A stretch of DNA of 64,000 bases from Cellvibrio sp. pealriver (GCF_001183545.1 NZ_KQ236688.1:2075149-2139148); one strand, 5' to 3'; shown: positions 34,185-43,613, counted from the stretch's first letter. Notes: a model not told the origin generated them from the sequence alone. Program-made: numbers and translations.

Positions 34185-36212
34185 TTAAATTTGCACTCTT
34201 GTACCCAATTCGATCACCGCGTTGTCGGGCAAGCGGAAGAACTCCACCACACCCCCTGCATTACGTGTCATCGCAGAGAATAATCGCTCGCGCCAGGGTG
34301 CCATTCCACCACCCGGTGTGGAAACAATCGATTCTCGGCTTAAAAAATAACTGGTCTGGAACTGCGGGATCGGCAAGCCGTATTGTTCACATAATGTCAG
34401 CGCGCGTGGCACATCGGGTGCATCCATAAAACCAAAATTCAGTGTCACTCGCCAAAAACTATTGCCCAATGCTTCAATCTGTACACGCTCGGACTCATTC
34501 ACCCAGGGAGCGTCATGAAAGTGTACGGTGAGGATCAAGTTGCGCTCATGCAATACCTGATTGTGTTTTAAATTATGGAGCAAGGCTTGGGGAACTGTGG
34601 TTGGATCAGCCACCATGTAAATGGCGGTGCGCGCCGCGCGCTGGATCTCAGCAGGACGTAGCGTTTGCAAAAACGGTTTCAATTCCACGCCATCGCTGTG
34701 GATGGATTGCATCACAATAACGCGGCCACGCTGCCAGGTGCTCATCACTAAAAATAACAAGGCGGCAACCAATAACGAAAACCAACCTCCATCAAAAAAT
34801 TTCAGCGCACAACCTGCGATCAGGAAAATATCCACCGCCAGAAAAAATACCGTTGCGCCCAACGCAATAGGCAAGGGTAATTTCCAGCGGCCACGCACGA
34901 CAAAAAACGTTAGCAGCGTGGTGGTCGCCATGGTGACGGTGACGGCAATACCGTAAGCACCGGCAAGACCAGAAGAACTACCAAAAAATAAAACGACGGC
35001 GATCACACCGGCCAACAACATCCAATTCACCGCAGGCATATAAATTTGCCCGGCCTCGCGTGCAGAGGTGTGCTGCACGGCCATGCGCGGTAAAAAGCCC
35101 AACTGGATAGCTTGGCGCGTCATAGAATAAGCACCGGAAATAACGGCTTGCGATGCAATAATGGCTGCGAGTGTTGCAATGATCAACGCAGGCCAAATTA
35201 ACGTTTGTGGAAACAATTTATAAAATGGATTGGCAATAGCCGAGGGATCTGCCAGCAGTAACGCGCCCTGCCCCATGTAATTAAGTGCGAGTGATGGAAA
35301 TACCAAAAATGTCCACGCCAGTTGGATAGGCTTGCGGCCAAAATGCCCCATATCGGCATAAAGCGCTTCTGCACCCGTCAACGCCAGCACAATCGCACCC
35401 ACAGCTGCAAAAACCAACCAGCCGCGGCCACTCATAAATTGCCAAGCCTCCAATGGATTTAATGCAGCGAGAATTGCCGGTTGCGCAATAATGTGCGCAA
35501 CACCGGATATCGCCAACATTGAAAACCACACAGTGACAATCGGCCCAAACACTTTTCCCATTGCACCGGTTCCAAAACGCTGCACCAAAAACAAACTGAC
35601 TAAAATGGCCAAGGTTATCGGCACCACTAATGGTTTAAGCGCTGGCGTTGCGACCTCTAATCCCTCCATTGCACCCAGCACAGAAATCGCCGGTGTAATA
35701 ATGCTATCGCCATAAAACAGCGTTGCGCCAAATAAACCGATCAACAGAATCCAGCGACGTAATGAAGAATGTTTTTGCGCTGTTTGTGCAGCGAGTGCGG
35801 TCAACGCGAGTGAACCACCTTCACCACGATTATCAGCACGTAAAATTAACAACACATACTTGAGCGTTACCACCAACATCAACGCCCAAAAAATGGTGGA
35901 AACAGCACCGACAATATGCGTTGCATCTAAAGGAATACCGGTTGCCGGTGAAAAAATTTCCTTCACCGTGTAAAGCGGACTCGTGCCGATATCACCATAC
36001 ACAACACCGATTGCAGCGAGCGTCAGTGCCGCAAGACTTTGCTTCGCCGGAGAGAGCTTGGCAGGAGAGTGTTTTTGCGGATGACTTTTTTCCGCGACAT
36101 GCGCTGCGTCGGTTTTTACGATGGATGAAGCAGCGCCTGATGGTGCAGAATCTGATGAAGTTAAATCTGGTGAAGGGAAATCTGGTGAAGTGGAATTTGA
36201 TGGAACTGTCAT
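34185..36212 (-). CDS. kup: low-affinity potassium transporter Kup
   Basis: Proton-coupled potassium uptake protein of the HAK/KUP/KT family with about 12 membrane helices. The signature [19 protein letters not shown] starts near residue 69; [18 protein letters not shown] and [17 protein letters not shown] follow. At 675 residues it is about 50 longer than E. coli Kup because of a Ser/Pro/Lys-rich N-terminal tail (1-60) with tandem [18 protein letters not shown] and SPAKLSPAK repeats. AGGTAG precedes the ATG. It lies 74 bases downstream of a KdpE-like gene on the same strand, so it is probably controlled by that two-component pair, instead of the usual kdpFABC. Confidence 0.95.
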   Translation of the reverse strand: MTVPSNSTSPDFPSPDLTSSDSAPSGAASSIVKTDAAHVAEKSHPQKHSPAKLSPAKQSLAALTLAAIGVVYGDIGTSPLYTVKEIFSPATGIPLDATHIVGAVSTIFWALMLVVTLKYVLLILRADNRGEGGSLALTALAAQTAQKHSSLRRWILLIGLFGATLFYGDSIITPAISVLGAMEGLEVATPALKPLVVPITLAILVSLFLVQRFGTGAMGKVFGPIVTVWFSMLAISGVAHIIAQPAILAALNPLEAWQFMSGRGWLVFAAVGAIVLALTGAEALYADMGHFGRKPIQLAWTFLVFPSLALNYMGQGALLLADPSAIANPFYKLFPQTLIWPALIIATLAAIIASQAVISGAYSMTRQAIQLGFLPRMAVQHTSAREAGQIYMPAVNWMLLAGVIAVVLFFGSSSGLAGAYGIAVTVTMATTTLLTFFVVRGRWKLPLPIALGATVFFLAVDIFLIAGCALKFFDGGWFSLLVAALLFLVMSTWQRGRVIVMQSIHSDGVELKPFLQTLRPAEIQRAARTAIYMVADPTTVPQALLHNLKHNQVLHERNLILTVHFHDAPWVNESERVQIEALGNSFWRVTLNFGFMDAPDVPRALTLCEQYGLPIPQFQTSYFLSRESIVSTPGGGMAPWRERLFSAMTRNAGGVVEFFRLPDNAVIELGTRVQI

Positions 36213-36286
36213 AACAACTACCTGTGCAATGAAAACACACGCAGTATGTGCAACCCGACATCAGGATCGCATAAGTATGCAGTGAA

Positions 36287-37012
36287 TCACTCTGCGCAGG
36301 TGTTATCCAACACGCGATAACCGATTCCGGGTTCGGTCAGCAAAAATTCAGGGCGCGCGGGATTTCGCTCCAGCTTTGCGCGCAATTGCCCCATATACAA
36401 ACGCAAGTAATGGGTGTGGTCCGAGTATTCCTGCCCCCACACATCCACTAATAAATGCCGATGGCTGACCACTTGTCCGGCACTGCGTACCAAGCGTGCA
36501 AGCAAATGAAATTCCGTCGGTGTGAGATGAACAGCCTTGCCTTTTTTACTCACCTTATGACTGACCAGATCGACGTACACATCAGCATATTCGTAACGTG
36601 TAATCGCCGGACGCAGATGCGCGCCGCGATGCCGCATCGCCACACGGATGCGCGCTAACAATTCACCGACACTGAATGGTTTTACCAAATAATCATCCGC
36701 GCCAGCATCCAACAATTGAATTTTTTGTCCATCCGTTTCACGCGCCGAAACAATAATCACCGGCATGTTTTGACGGCGGCGCAAACGATTAAGAAACTCG
36801 CTGCCGTCACCATCTGGCAACCCAAGATCCAACAAAATTAAATCAAAGGCTTGGGTTTTATATTCGCCATCCACCTGTGTTTGTATATAGATTGCGCTAG
36901 CTTCCGACAAACTGGCAGCAGTGATAACCTCATAACCTTCAAGCATTAACGCTGAGCGCAGCGTCGCGCAAAGTTCACGGTCATCTTCTACCAACAACAA
37001 ACGCAAACTCAT
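36287..37012 (-). CDS. KdpE-like OmpR-family response regulator
   Basis: A 241-residue regulator: receiver domain (1-120) with acidic pair Glu9-Asp10-Asp11, phospho-acceptor Asp62 in LLDLGLPDGDGSEF and Lys in DYLVKPFSVGELLARI; winged-helix DNA-binding domain (about 140-238) with VHLTPTEFHLLARLVRSAGQVVSHRHLL and HYLRLYMGQLRAKLE. HYLRLY(M/V)xxLRxKLE is characteristic of KdpE. Its ATG overlaps the kinase stop (TGATG) and GGAGAAG is well spaced, so translation is coupled. An earlier in-frame start at 37060 lies within the kinase gene and is not used. Likely target: kup directly downstream. Confidence 0.9.
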   Translation of the reverse strand: MSLRLLLVEDDRELCATLRSALMLEGYEVITAASLSEASAIYIQTQVDGEYKTQAFDLILLDLGLPDGDGSEFLNRLRRRQNMPVIIVSARETDGQKIQLLDAGADDYLVKPFSVGELLARIRVAMRHRGAHLRPAITRYEYADVYVDLVSHKVSKKGKAVHLTPTEFHLLARLVRSAGQVVSHRHLLVDVWGQEYSDHTHYLRLYMGQLRAKLERNPARPEFLLTEPGIGYRVLDNTCAE

Positions 37013-38514
37013 CAAACTTCTCCAGATATTGCAGGTTGAGTATGTACCGGTAAGCGGCATTCAAAGCACGCCCCCTGTGCAGTAATGCAATGCACAAATT
37101 CTCCGCCATGCGCGCGCACTATGGCTCGGCACAGAGCCAGCCCAACACCAGCGCCTGATTGCCGATGATCGCCACGCTGAAAATTTTCCAACAGTTGTTC
37201 AAAATCGTTTTGCGCAATTCCTCTGCCTTGATCTTCTACTGCAAGCACCAGCATTTGCTGATCCACGCGTGCTATCAATTTTATTGCGCCCTCTTTAGGA
37301 CCGTACTTAATGGCATTATCGATTAAGTTTTCCAGCAGCTGCGTTAACAATAGAGCATCGCCCCACAGTAACGGCAAATCCGTTTGAATGTAGGTTTCAA
37401 TCTGCGTTTGATGATCTGCAGGTATACGCTGTAAGACACTGCCAATAATGTCTTCCGCTGATTGCCAATCCGCTTTAATCGCAGCACCAACCGCTTGAAT
37501 GCCATCTAAACGCGCGAGCTGTAACATATTGCTGGTCTGGCGACGCAGGCGATCAGCTTCATCCAAAATACGCTGCGTTAATTGTTGGCGCGCTTCAAAT
37601 GACAAGCGCTCATTCTGTTCGATGAGCGACGAAGCAGAAGTCATAATAGTCGCAAGTGGCGTGCGGTAATCGTGAGAAATAGCGGCGAGAAAGGTATTGC
37701 GCAAATTTTGCGATTGCACTTGATCGCGCGCGCGCTGCTCATCTTCCACAATTTTCTGGCGCTCCAGTGCAGCTCCCATTTGATCACACAAGGCTTGCGC
37801 CTGAGCAAACACGTCATGCTGCTGAATTAAGCTTGCATCAAGCATCACCGCACCACCCGCCTGATTTTTTCCGCGCAACGGCAAATAGAGATTTAACAAT
37901 TCCTGATAGCGGCCGCTGCCTGGGCCAATGGCCTGGTTACTCTCTTTGCAGTGGCGCAAAGCATCAGATTGCTCACGCGTTAATTGTGCCGGGTCGGTTG
38001 ATAAATGCGTGGTGCCACTGACGCTATCGATCAACATAACAACAGGAAATCCGCTCAGCTGTGTCAGTTGTTTTTGCAACTCATCCAGCAATTCGACGGG
38101 CGCTTTCGTATCGCGCAGTTGATCCCCCCACCGTCGCAACGCATCAGCCGCCTCAGCATGGGCGCGTGCACGGCGGGTTTGCTCGCGCAGCGATACCATC
38201 AAGCCCGCCACAATCAGGTTGACGACCACTAACGCCAACAACAAAAACGCATGCTGGTGAAGATCGATTGCAAAGGTGCCGCGCGGTGGAACGAAATTCC
38301 AGTTAAACGCCATCACCGCTACCAGACTGATGGCGAGGGTAAGGCTCAACGGCAACCAGAGCGCGCCAATGGCGGAGATAAGCACCAACACCAAACCCAG
38401 ATTGGCAACATCGAAATGCGAATCCAACAACAGCAACAGGCACCATCCAATCCCCCAGATGGCAAGGCCTGTCGCATAGCGTGTCAGGTGTTGTGATGAA
38501 AAGAAGGCGTTCAT
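37012..38514 (-). CDS. KdpD-like sensor histidine kinase lacking the KdpD input domains
   Basis: A 500-residue kinase that starts directly with the KdpD DUF4118 four-helix membrane domain (about 14-110, including FVPPRGTF, a KdpD hallmark), followed by a GAF-like domain (about 135-255), His281 in AAISHDYRTPLATI, and HATPase boxes LLENLIDNAIKYGP and GAGVGLALCRAIVRAHGG. The approximately 370-residue N-terminal KdpD/USP part found in E. coli KdpD is missing, so potassium sensing by that domain is not possible. The start at 38514 follows the domain boundary; no strong Shine-Dalgarno. It is coupled to the KdpE-like gene and kup follows, with aspC-type gene upstream. Confidence 0.9.
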   Translation of the reverse strand: MNAFFSSQHLTRYATGLAIWGIGWCLLLLLDSHFDVANLGLVLVLISAIGALWLPLSLTLAISLVAVMAFNWNFVPPRGTFAIDLHQHAFLLLALVVVNLIVAGLMVSLREQTRRARAHAEAADALRRWGDQLRDTKAPVELLDELQKQLTQLSGFPVVMLIDSVSGTTHLSTDPAQLTREQSDALRHCKESNQAIGPGSGRYQELLNLYLPLRGKNQAGGAVMLDASLIQQHDVFAQAQALCDQMGAALERQKIVEDEQRARDQVQSQNLRNTFLAAISHDYRTPLATIMTSASSLIEQNERLSFEARQQLTQRILDEADRLRRQTSNMLQLARLDGIQAVGAAIKADWQSAEDIIGSVLQRIPADHQTQIETYIQTDLPLLWGDALLLTQLLENLIDNAIKYGPKEGAIKLIARVDQQMLVLAVEDQGRGIAQNDFEQLLENFQRGDHRQSGAGVGLALCRAIVRAHGGEFVHCITAQGACFECRLPVHTQPAISGEV

Positions 38515-38584
38515 AGGCGAGAGCTTAGCAGTACCGCCGTAAGGAGCGCGTAAGGATTGCGGGAAAATGCTTCCCGCAGAAAAA

Positions 38585-39775
38585 CTACAGCACCGCCACA
38601 ATCGCCTTGGCGACGTAATCCATTTTTTCGGTAGTCAAACCCGCCACACTGATGCGGCTGGTGTCGGTCATGTAAATGCTGTAATCGCTTTTTAATTTGC
38701 GCACCTGCTCAACGGTCAAGCCTAAAAACGAGAACATGCCGCGCTCTTGGGCGATAAAACTGAAATCGCGCGCTTGCTGCAATCCGTTCAGCGATTCCAC
38801 CAAATGGCTGCGCAAACCGGCGATGCGTTGGCGCATTTGGGTGAGTTCGCTTTGCCACATCTGGGTCAACTCATCGCTGTGCAGGATGATGTCGACAATC
38901 GTCGAGCCGTGGGCTGGGGGCATGGAGTAGATACCGCGCGCGACGTTCAGCAATTGGCTAAAACCGGCATCAGCTTGCTGGGTATCGGCAAATACCAAAC
39001 TCAGGCTGGCCGCGCGCTCGCGGTATAAACCAAAGTTTTTGGAGAAGGAGTTGGCGACGATCATTTCCGGCACGCGATTCGCCAACATGCGCAGGCCATA
39101 AGCGTCTTCCTCCAAGCCCTCACCAAAGCCCTGGTAGGCCATGTCCACAAACGGAATGATGCCGCGCTCAACCAGTACATCGGCCACTTGATCCCATTGC
39201 GCGCGGGTTAAATCCGCACCGCTGGGGTTGTGGCAGCAGGCGTGCAGCAACACCAAATCGCCGCGTGGAATTTCGTTGATAGTCGCCATCATCGCCACAA
39301 AATCAATGCTGTGGCTGGCGTAGTCGTAGTAAGGATATTCGCGCAGCTTCAAACCGGCGCTGCCCAGTAAAGGGATGTGGTTTGCCCAGGTCGGTGTGCT
39401 CACCCACAGGTTTGCACCGGGTTTTGCGCGTTGGATCAGCTCCGCCGCCACACGCAAGGCACCACAGCCACCGGGGGCTTGCACGGTGCGCACGCGCCCT
39501 GCTTCTACCGCCGCATGCACTGCGCCAAATACCAAACGAGTAGACACTTCATTCGCACCCGGAACACCCGCTGGCGGGGTGTAGGCTTTGGTGGTATCGC
39601 GCTGGATACGCAGTTTTTCCGCTTCGGCCACGGCTTTCATAATCGGGGTCACGCCTGCATCGTTCTTGTACACGCCCACGCCCAAATCCACTTTTTGCGG
39701 ATTAGTGTCATTTGCGTAGGCGATACTCAACCCGAGGATCGGGTCGTTGGGCAATAAAGGCAGAACTTCAAACAT
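38585..39775 (-). CDS. aspartate/aromatic aminotransferase
   Basis: PLP-dependent class I aminotransferase of the AspC/TyrB type, swapping amino groups between aspartate or aromatic amino acids and 2-oxoglutarate. 396 residues, as expected. Key segments: GVGVYKNDAGVTPIMKAV, CHNPSGADLTRAQW, VDMAYQGFGEGLEEDA (PLP pocket Asp/Tyr), Schiff-base Lys246 in NSFSKNFGLYRER, and substrate Arg in DTSRISVAGL. The ATG at 39775 has GGAG six bases upstream, deciding over an earlier start. AspC and TyrB cannot be separated by eye. The KdpD-like gene follows after 70 bases, with cobT divergent on the other side. Confidence 0.95.
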   Translation of the reverse strand: MFEVLPLLPNDPILGLSIAYANDTNPQKVDLGVGVYKNDAGVTPIMKAVAEAEKLRIQRDTTKAYTPPAGVPGANEVSTRLVFGAVHAAVEAGRVRTVQAPGGCGALRVAAELIQRAKPGANLWVSTPTWANHIPLLGSAGLKLREYPYYDYASHSIDFVAMMATINEIPRGDLVLLHACCHNPSGADLTRAQWDQVADVLVERGIIPFVDMAYQGFGEGLEEDAYGLRMLANRVPEMIVANSFSKNFGLYRERAASLSLVFADTQQADAGFSQLLNVARGIYSMPPAHGSTIVDIILHSDELTQMWQSELTQMRQRIAGLRSHLVESLNGLQQARDFSFIAQERGMFSFLGLTVEQVRKLKSDYSIYMTDTSRISVAGLTTEKMDYVAKAIVAVL

Positions 39776-39948
39776 GGCTGGCTCCAAAGGCGATACAAAA
39801 AGACGTTAAGTGCGGACAACAAGGCGCGGCAACAAATGGGGTGCCGCTTGAAAACTGGCGGCGATTATACGCCGCGTTAATGCCGATGCCAGCATAAACA
39901 AACAGCGTATGTGGTAAGTTGCACACCCCTGACACAAGGACATTATTT

Positions 39949-40995
39949 ATGACGTTTGATTGGCAAGCCGACTGGCAGATCGCACCGGTAAACCGCGCTG
40001 CCAGCGCCGATATCCAGCAGCACATCGACCAAAAAACCAAACCACTGGGCGCACTCGGCCAACTGGAGCAACTCGCACTGCAGATTGCGCTTGTGCAAGG
40101 GCGCAAGCGGTTAAGTATCGAGCGCCCACTGATGCTGGTATTCGCCGCCGACCACGGTATTGCCGACGAAGGCGTAAGCATCGCCCCCAGCAGCGTCACC
40201 CAGCAAATGGTGCAAAATTTTTTAGCCGGTGGAGCTGCCATCAACTGTTTTTGCCGCACCAATCATTTGCCGTTAAAAGTGATTGATGCCGGCATAAAAT
40301 ACGAAATAAAACCCGCGCCTTCTGCATTGATTCTGCAACGCATTGCCGCCGGTACGCGCAACTTTGCCAATGAACCAGCGATGACAGTAGCGCAAGCACA
40401 ACACGCGCTCAGGCTCGGAAAAGAATTGGCCGAAGCAGAAATAGCGGCGGGCTCTAATTTATTGGCATTCGGTGAAATGGGCATTGGCAACAGCAGCTCT
40501 GCCGCCGCCATTCTTGCCGCCGTCAGTGGCGAAGCGGTTGAGCGTTGCGTTGGCCTTGGCACTGGTATCAATCCAGAACAGCTCACCAAAAAAATTGCAC
40601 TAGTAACGCAAGCGGTTGCGCGTATTGAAGATAAATCGCCACTCACTATTTTGTGTGAAGTGGGCGGTTTTGAAATCGCGCAAATTTGCGGTGCCATGCT
40701 CGCCACGGCGCAAGCGGGCCGTTTGATTGTGGTGGATGGGTTTATCGTCACGGCGGCTGCATTACTCGCTGTGCAATTTAACCCTAACGCGCGCGACTAC
40801 ATGATTTTCGCGCATGAATCGGAAGAAGCAGGTCATCAACTAATGCTGCGTTTGTTGGATGCAAAACCGTTATTAAATTTGGGATTGCGTTTAGGCGAAG
40901 GAACCGGTGCTGCGCTTGCAATGCCAATTATCCAGGCCGCCGTGAGTTTTTATAATCAGATGGCGACGTTTGAGAGCGCAGGTGTAAAAGTGTAA
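39949..40995 (+). CDS. cobT: nicotinate-nucleotide-dimethylbenzimidazole phosphoribosyltransferase
   Basis: Makes alpha-ribazole-5'-phosphate from dimethylbenzimidazole and nicotinate mononucleotide, the lower ligand branch of cobalamin nucleotide loop assembly. 348 residues. The catalytic Glu317 lies in LRLGEGTGAALAMP, the same number as the Salmonella enzyme as I recall it. FAADHGIADEGVSIAPSSVT, GGAAINCF and FGEMGIGNSSSAAAI are conserved. AAGGA Shine-Dalgarno and ATG at 39949 fix the start. First of four cob genes, separated from cobS by a REP-like element. No cobalamin riboswitch is seen upstream. Confidence 0.96.
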   Translation: MTFDWQADWQIAPVNRAASADIQQHIDQKTKPLGALGQLEQLALQIALVQGRKRLSIERPLMLVFAADHGIADEGVSIAPSSVTQQMVQNFLAGGAAINCFCRTNHLPLKVIDAGIKYEIKPAPSALILQRIAAGTRNFANEPAMTVAQAQHALRLGKELAEAEIAAGSNLLAFGEMGIGNSSSAAAILAAVSGEAVERCVGLGTGINPEQLTKKIALVTQAVARIEDKSPLTILCEVGGFEIAQICGAMLATAQAGRLIVVDGFIVTAAALLAVQFNPNARDYMIFAHESEEAGHQLMLRLLDAKPLLNLGLRLGEGTGAALAMPIIQAAVSFYNQMATFESAGVKV

Positions 40996-41011
40996 TCCTG
41001 TGATCAATCCA

Positions 41012-41082
41012 TCGCAGGAATGGATGACTTTACAAGACACGCCGTGAATACATCCCTGTAGGCTTGTCATCCGCTCCTGCGA
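41012..41082. repeat. REP-like inverted repeat between cobT and cobS
   Basis: TCGCAGGAATGGATGAC (41012-41028) and GTCATCCGCTCCTGCGA (41066-41082) are 17-base arms with two mismatches around a 37-base centre containing CCCTGTAGGCTTGTCAT. It occupies nearly the whole 104-base cobT-cobS spacer. Shares GTAGGCTTG with 25754-25787 and GTCAT ends with the other elements. Confidence 0.65.
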
Positions 41083-41099
41083 TTCACAATCAGATATTT

Positions 41100-41843
41100 A
41101 TGAAAAACCAACTCAATTTATTTTTTCTCGCGCTCGGATTTTTCAGCCGGATTCCAATGCCGAAGTGGGTGGAATATTCACCGGGAAAACTCAACCAATC
41201 CAGCCGTTACTTAACGCTCGTCGGTTGGTTGCTGGGCGCACTGGTTGCCGCGGTATTTTGGGGAGCGCAAACGCTTTTTCCTGAAACCATCAGCTTGTGG
41301 TTGGCCATGCTATTTAGCCTGTTACTCACCGGTGCATTCCATGAAGACGGATTAGCGGACACTGCCGATGGTTTGGGCGGTGCTTTTGCGCGCGATAAAA
41401 AACTCGCGATTATGAAAGACAGCCGCATTGGCACTTATGGCGCTTGCGCACTGTTCATGGCATTGATTGGAAAATATTTATTGCTGATTGAAAACACCGA
41501 CATTCTGATCGCGCTGCTTATCGCTTACCCGTTATCGCGTGCAACTGCCGTAAGTCTGATTGCCGATATGCAGTACGTCACCGATGCTGACACCAGCAAA
41601 AGCAAACCCATCGCCACCACGCTCAGCAAAACCGATCTCACCATTTTACTCATCAGCACACTGCCGATATTTTTGTTGGTGGATCACACCAGCGCAGTGT
41701 ATTTGCTTGCCTGTCTGTTGCTGGTGCGCACACTGGCAAAACTGTATTTAAAAAAACAACTGGGCGGTTACACCGGCGATACCTTAGGTGCTGTGCAACA
41801 AATCAGTGAGCTGGTTATTTATGGGGTCTTGCTCGCATCATGA
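41100..41843 (+). CDS. cobS: adenosylcobinamide-GDP ribazoletransferase
   Basis: Joins adenosylcobinamide-GDP with alpha-ribazole to give adenosylcobalamin (phosphate) at the inner membrane. 247 residues with about six membrane helices (for example LVGWLLGALVAAVFWGA, ISLWLAMLFSLLLTGAF). The signature HEDGLADTADG lies at 81-91, followed by KKLAIMKDSRIGTYG. An upstream start at 41064 has no ribosome site and lies in the REP element; the ATG at 41100 begins the conserved N-terminus (LNLFFLALGFFSRIP). Its stop overlaps cobU (ATGA). Confidence 0.95.
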   Translation: MKNQLNLFFLALGFFSRIPMPKWVEYSPGKLNQSSRYLTLVGWLLGALVAAVFWGAQTLFPETISLWLAMLFSLLLTGAFHEDGLADTADGLGGAFARDKKLAIMKDSRIGTYGACALFMALIGKYLLLIENTDILIALLIAYPLSRATAVSLIADMQYVTDADTSKSKPIATTLSKTDLTILLISTLPIFLLVDHTSAVYLLACLLLVRTLAKLYLKKQLGGYTGDTLGAVQQISELVIYGVLLAS

Positions 41844-42355
41844 TTGAACTCATTCTTGGCGGTGCACGTTCCGGAAAATCACGCCATGCAGAAGCGCGTG
41901 CGCAAGCATCCAACAAATCAGTGTTGTATATCGCCACCGCAACCGCGCTGGACGATGAAATGGCCGCGCGCATTGCGCATCACCAACAACAACGGCCGCA
42001 ACATTGGCAACTGCTTGAATGCCCATTAACGTTAAGTGAAGCGCTTGCACAGGAAGCGCAAAAAGACCAACTCATTTTGGTGGATTGCTTAACGCTGTGG
42101 TTGAACAACCAGTTGTTTCATTATCCGCAACAAGATTTTTCCAAGCTATACGATGAATTGCTTTCCAGCATCGCCAATGCAAAAGCCGATATTATTTTTG
42201 TCGCCAACGAAGTGGGCTTGGGCATTATTCCATTAGGCGAAATCAGCCGCACATTTGTCGATGAAGCCGGGCGGTTAAACCAACGCGTTGCACAAGCAGC
42301 CGACAAGGTATTTTTTATCGCCGCAGGCCTGCCACTGCAACTCAAAGGTGATTAA
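41840..42355 (+). CDS. cobU: adenosylcobinamide kinase/guanylyltransferase
   Basis: Bifunctional enzyme that phosphorylates adenosylcobinamide and transfers GMP to give adenosylcobinamide-GDP, the substrate of CobS. 171 residues. P-loop GGARSGKS (7-14), then the conserved SVLYIATATALDDEMAARI and LVDCLTLWLNN segments, and VANEVGLGIIPLGEISRTFVDEAGRLNQ at the end. ATGA overlap with cobS. Cytoplasmic. Confidence 0.96.
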   Translation: MIELILGGARSGKSRHAEARAQASNKSVLYIATATALDDEMAARIAHHQQQRPQHWQLLECPLTLSEALAQEAQKDQLILVDCLTLWLNNQLFHYPQQDFSKLYDELLSSIANAKADIIFVANEVGLGIIPLGEISRTFVDEAGRLNQRVAQAADKVFFIAAGLPLQLKGD

Positions 42356-42356
42356 C

Positions 42357-42977
42357 GTGAACAACCGCATCATCACCCTTATACGCCACGGAAAAGTCGA
42401 TGGCCCCGCTGCGCTTTATGGTGCAACCGATATTCCGTTGAGTGCAACCGGCCATAACGATTTAACCCGTACATTGCAACACCTGCATTCGCATAGCCGC
42501 ATAAATCACCTCATCAGCTCACCGCGAATTCGCTGCCTGCAAGTCGCGCAAGAATTTTCTATACAGCATAAAATTCTGCTGCACGTTGATGAAAATTTAC
42601 AAGAAATGGATTTTGGTATTTGGGATGGAGTCCCATTTGATGAACTGGGCGATGAATGGAACAACATCGAAGCCTTCTGGCATTCCCCCCACAGCATGCA
42701 ACCACCACAAGGTGAATCCCTTACCGATTTCGCCGCGCGCGTCATCACCGGCTGGGAATCGCTGATGAATAATCCCAAATCGGGTCACAGCGCAATCATT
42801 TGCCACGGCGGCGTGATCCGCATCCTTATCGCCCACATACTCCAACTCGATTGGCGCAACCCCGCCCTATTCAAACAATTACAAATCGATTACGCGAGTT
42901 GTACGAGAATAGAAGTTGGGAATTTTAAGGGCGCGTTGCCGTTGATTAAATGGATTGGGAGACAGGAGAATAGTTAG
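42357..42977 (+). CDS. cobC: alpha-ribazole phosphatase (histidine phosphatase family)
   Basis: Removes the 5'-phosphate of alpha-ribazole phosphate or adenosylcobalamin phosphate. 206-residue histidine phosphatase: LIRHGKVDG (catalytic His11), GATDIPLSATG, and the second His in ICHGGVIRILI. GTG start at 42357, with AGGTG seven bases upstream and one base after the cobU stop; the earlier in-frame start at 42288 is inside cobU. Its 3' end overlaps the toxin gene by 4 bases in convergent orientation. A related phosphoglycerate mutase-like role is possible, but the cob context fits. Confidence 0.9.
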   Translation: MNNRIITLIRHGKVDGPAALYGATDIPLSATGHNDLTRTLQHLHSHSRINHLISSPRIRCLQVAQEFSIQHKILLHVDENLQEMDFGIWDGVPFDELGDEWNNIEAFWHSPHSMQPPQGESLTDFAARVITGWESLMNNPKSGHSAIICHGGVIRILIAHILQLDWRNPALFKQLQIDYASCTRIEVGNFKGALPLIKWIGRQENS

Positions 42978-43393
42978 CTAAAAGGATTAATCACCTTTAC
43001 GCCGGTGCTTTTAAAGTCATCATAATTTCTTGTCACTACGTAAAGGTCATAAACAAGTGCCGTCGCCGCTATCTGTTTGTCCAATGCATTCTCATGATTA
43101 GGGACGCGCAGCGCTCCCCATACCTGCGCTGCCTCTTGCGAGAATTCCAGAATGTGATCTTGATACTCCTCAATCACATGATTAAGCCACAGTTCCAGTT
43201 TCTGGCTTTGCATCACATCACCACGATGCCGAATCAACTCAATGCCTCTGCGTAATTCACCAATCGTAATAACGCTAATGTATATAGGTGTGTCGCTCAG
43301 CGCTGCTTGCGTGAAAAATGCTTTCACACCTTGATTAATATTATTACCTGTCTTACGAAGCTCACTAATTACATTGGTATCAATTAAATACAT
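42974..43393 (-). CDS. PIN-domain toxin (VapC/FitB family)
   Basis: A 139-residue ribonuclease-fold toxin. MYLIDTNVISELRK gives the first active-site Asp5 and the FitB/VapC start; central acidic residue in SVITIGELRRGIEL (Glu), and the closing Asp set in ENALDKQIAATALVYDLYVVTRNYDDF. Such toxins cut tRNA or rRNA when free of antitoxin. Start at 43393 overlaps the antitoxin by 14 bases, so translation is coupled; an ATG three codons upstream (43402) is also plausible. The 3' end overlaps cobC by 4 bases. Confidence 0.93.
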   Translation of the reverse strand: MYLIDTNVISELRKTGNNINQGVKAFFTQAALSDTPIYISVITIGELRRGIELIRHRGDVMQSQKLELWLNHVIEEYQDHILEFSQEAAQVWGALRVPNHENALDKQIAATALVYDLYVVTRNYDDFKSTGVKVINPFS

Positions 43394-43613
43394 CTCGCGC
43401 ATCCTTGTCCTGTAGACGCTCAAAGTCCGAATCATCCCCTACCTTGGGAATAGAGCGAAGCACATCGGCAAAGCTTTTTTTGGCTGGGCGCAAGAGCGCG
43501 CGCTCCAGAATTTTTCTATGTTCAGCCTCCGCACTGATGCCTTCCAGCCCAGCACGAGCCTTCAATGCTTGTACAATCGCATCATCGACATTGCGTACTA
43601 TTAAATTTGCCAT
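43380..43613 (-). CDS. ribbon-helix-helix antitoxin (FitA type)
   Basis: A 77-residue antitoxin. The N-terminal ribbon-helix-helix MANLIVRNVDDAIVQALKAR followed by AGLEGISAEAEHRKILERAL is the FitA/StbC pattern, and the C-terminal tail (FADVLRSIPKVGDDSDFERL) would wrap the toxin. GGGGTG precedes the ATG at 43613. A perfect palindrome 33-53 bases upstream (43646-43666) is a strong autoregulatory operator candidate. First gene of the pair. Confidence 0.92.
   Translation of the reverse strand: MANLIVRNVDDAIVQALKARAGLEGISAEAEHRKILERALLRPAKKSFADVLRSIPKVGDDSDFERLQDKDARDVFN

Noticed and set aside
39776..39948. Cobalamin riboswitch upstream of cobT
   Set aside because: The spacer is only 173 bases and I find no B12-box-like GCCACTG sequence or large fold.
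42288..42356. Longer start of cobC
   Set aside because: Lies within cobU and lacks a ribosome site, whereas the GTG at 42357 has AGGTG at the right spacing.
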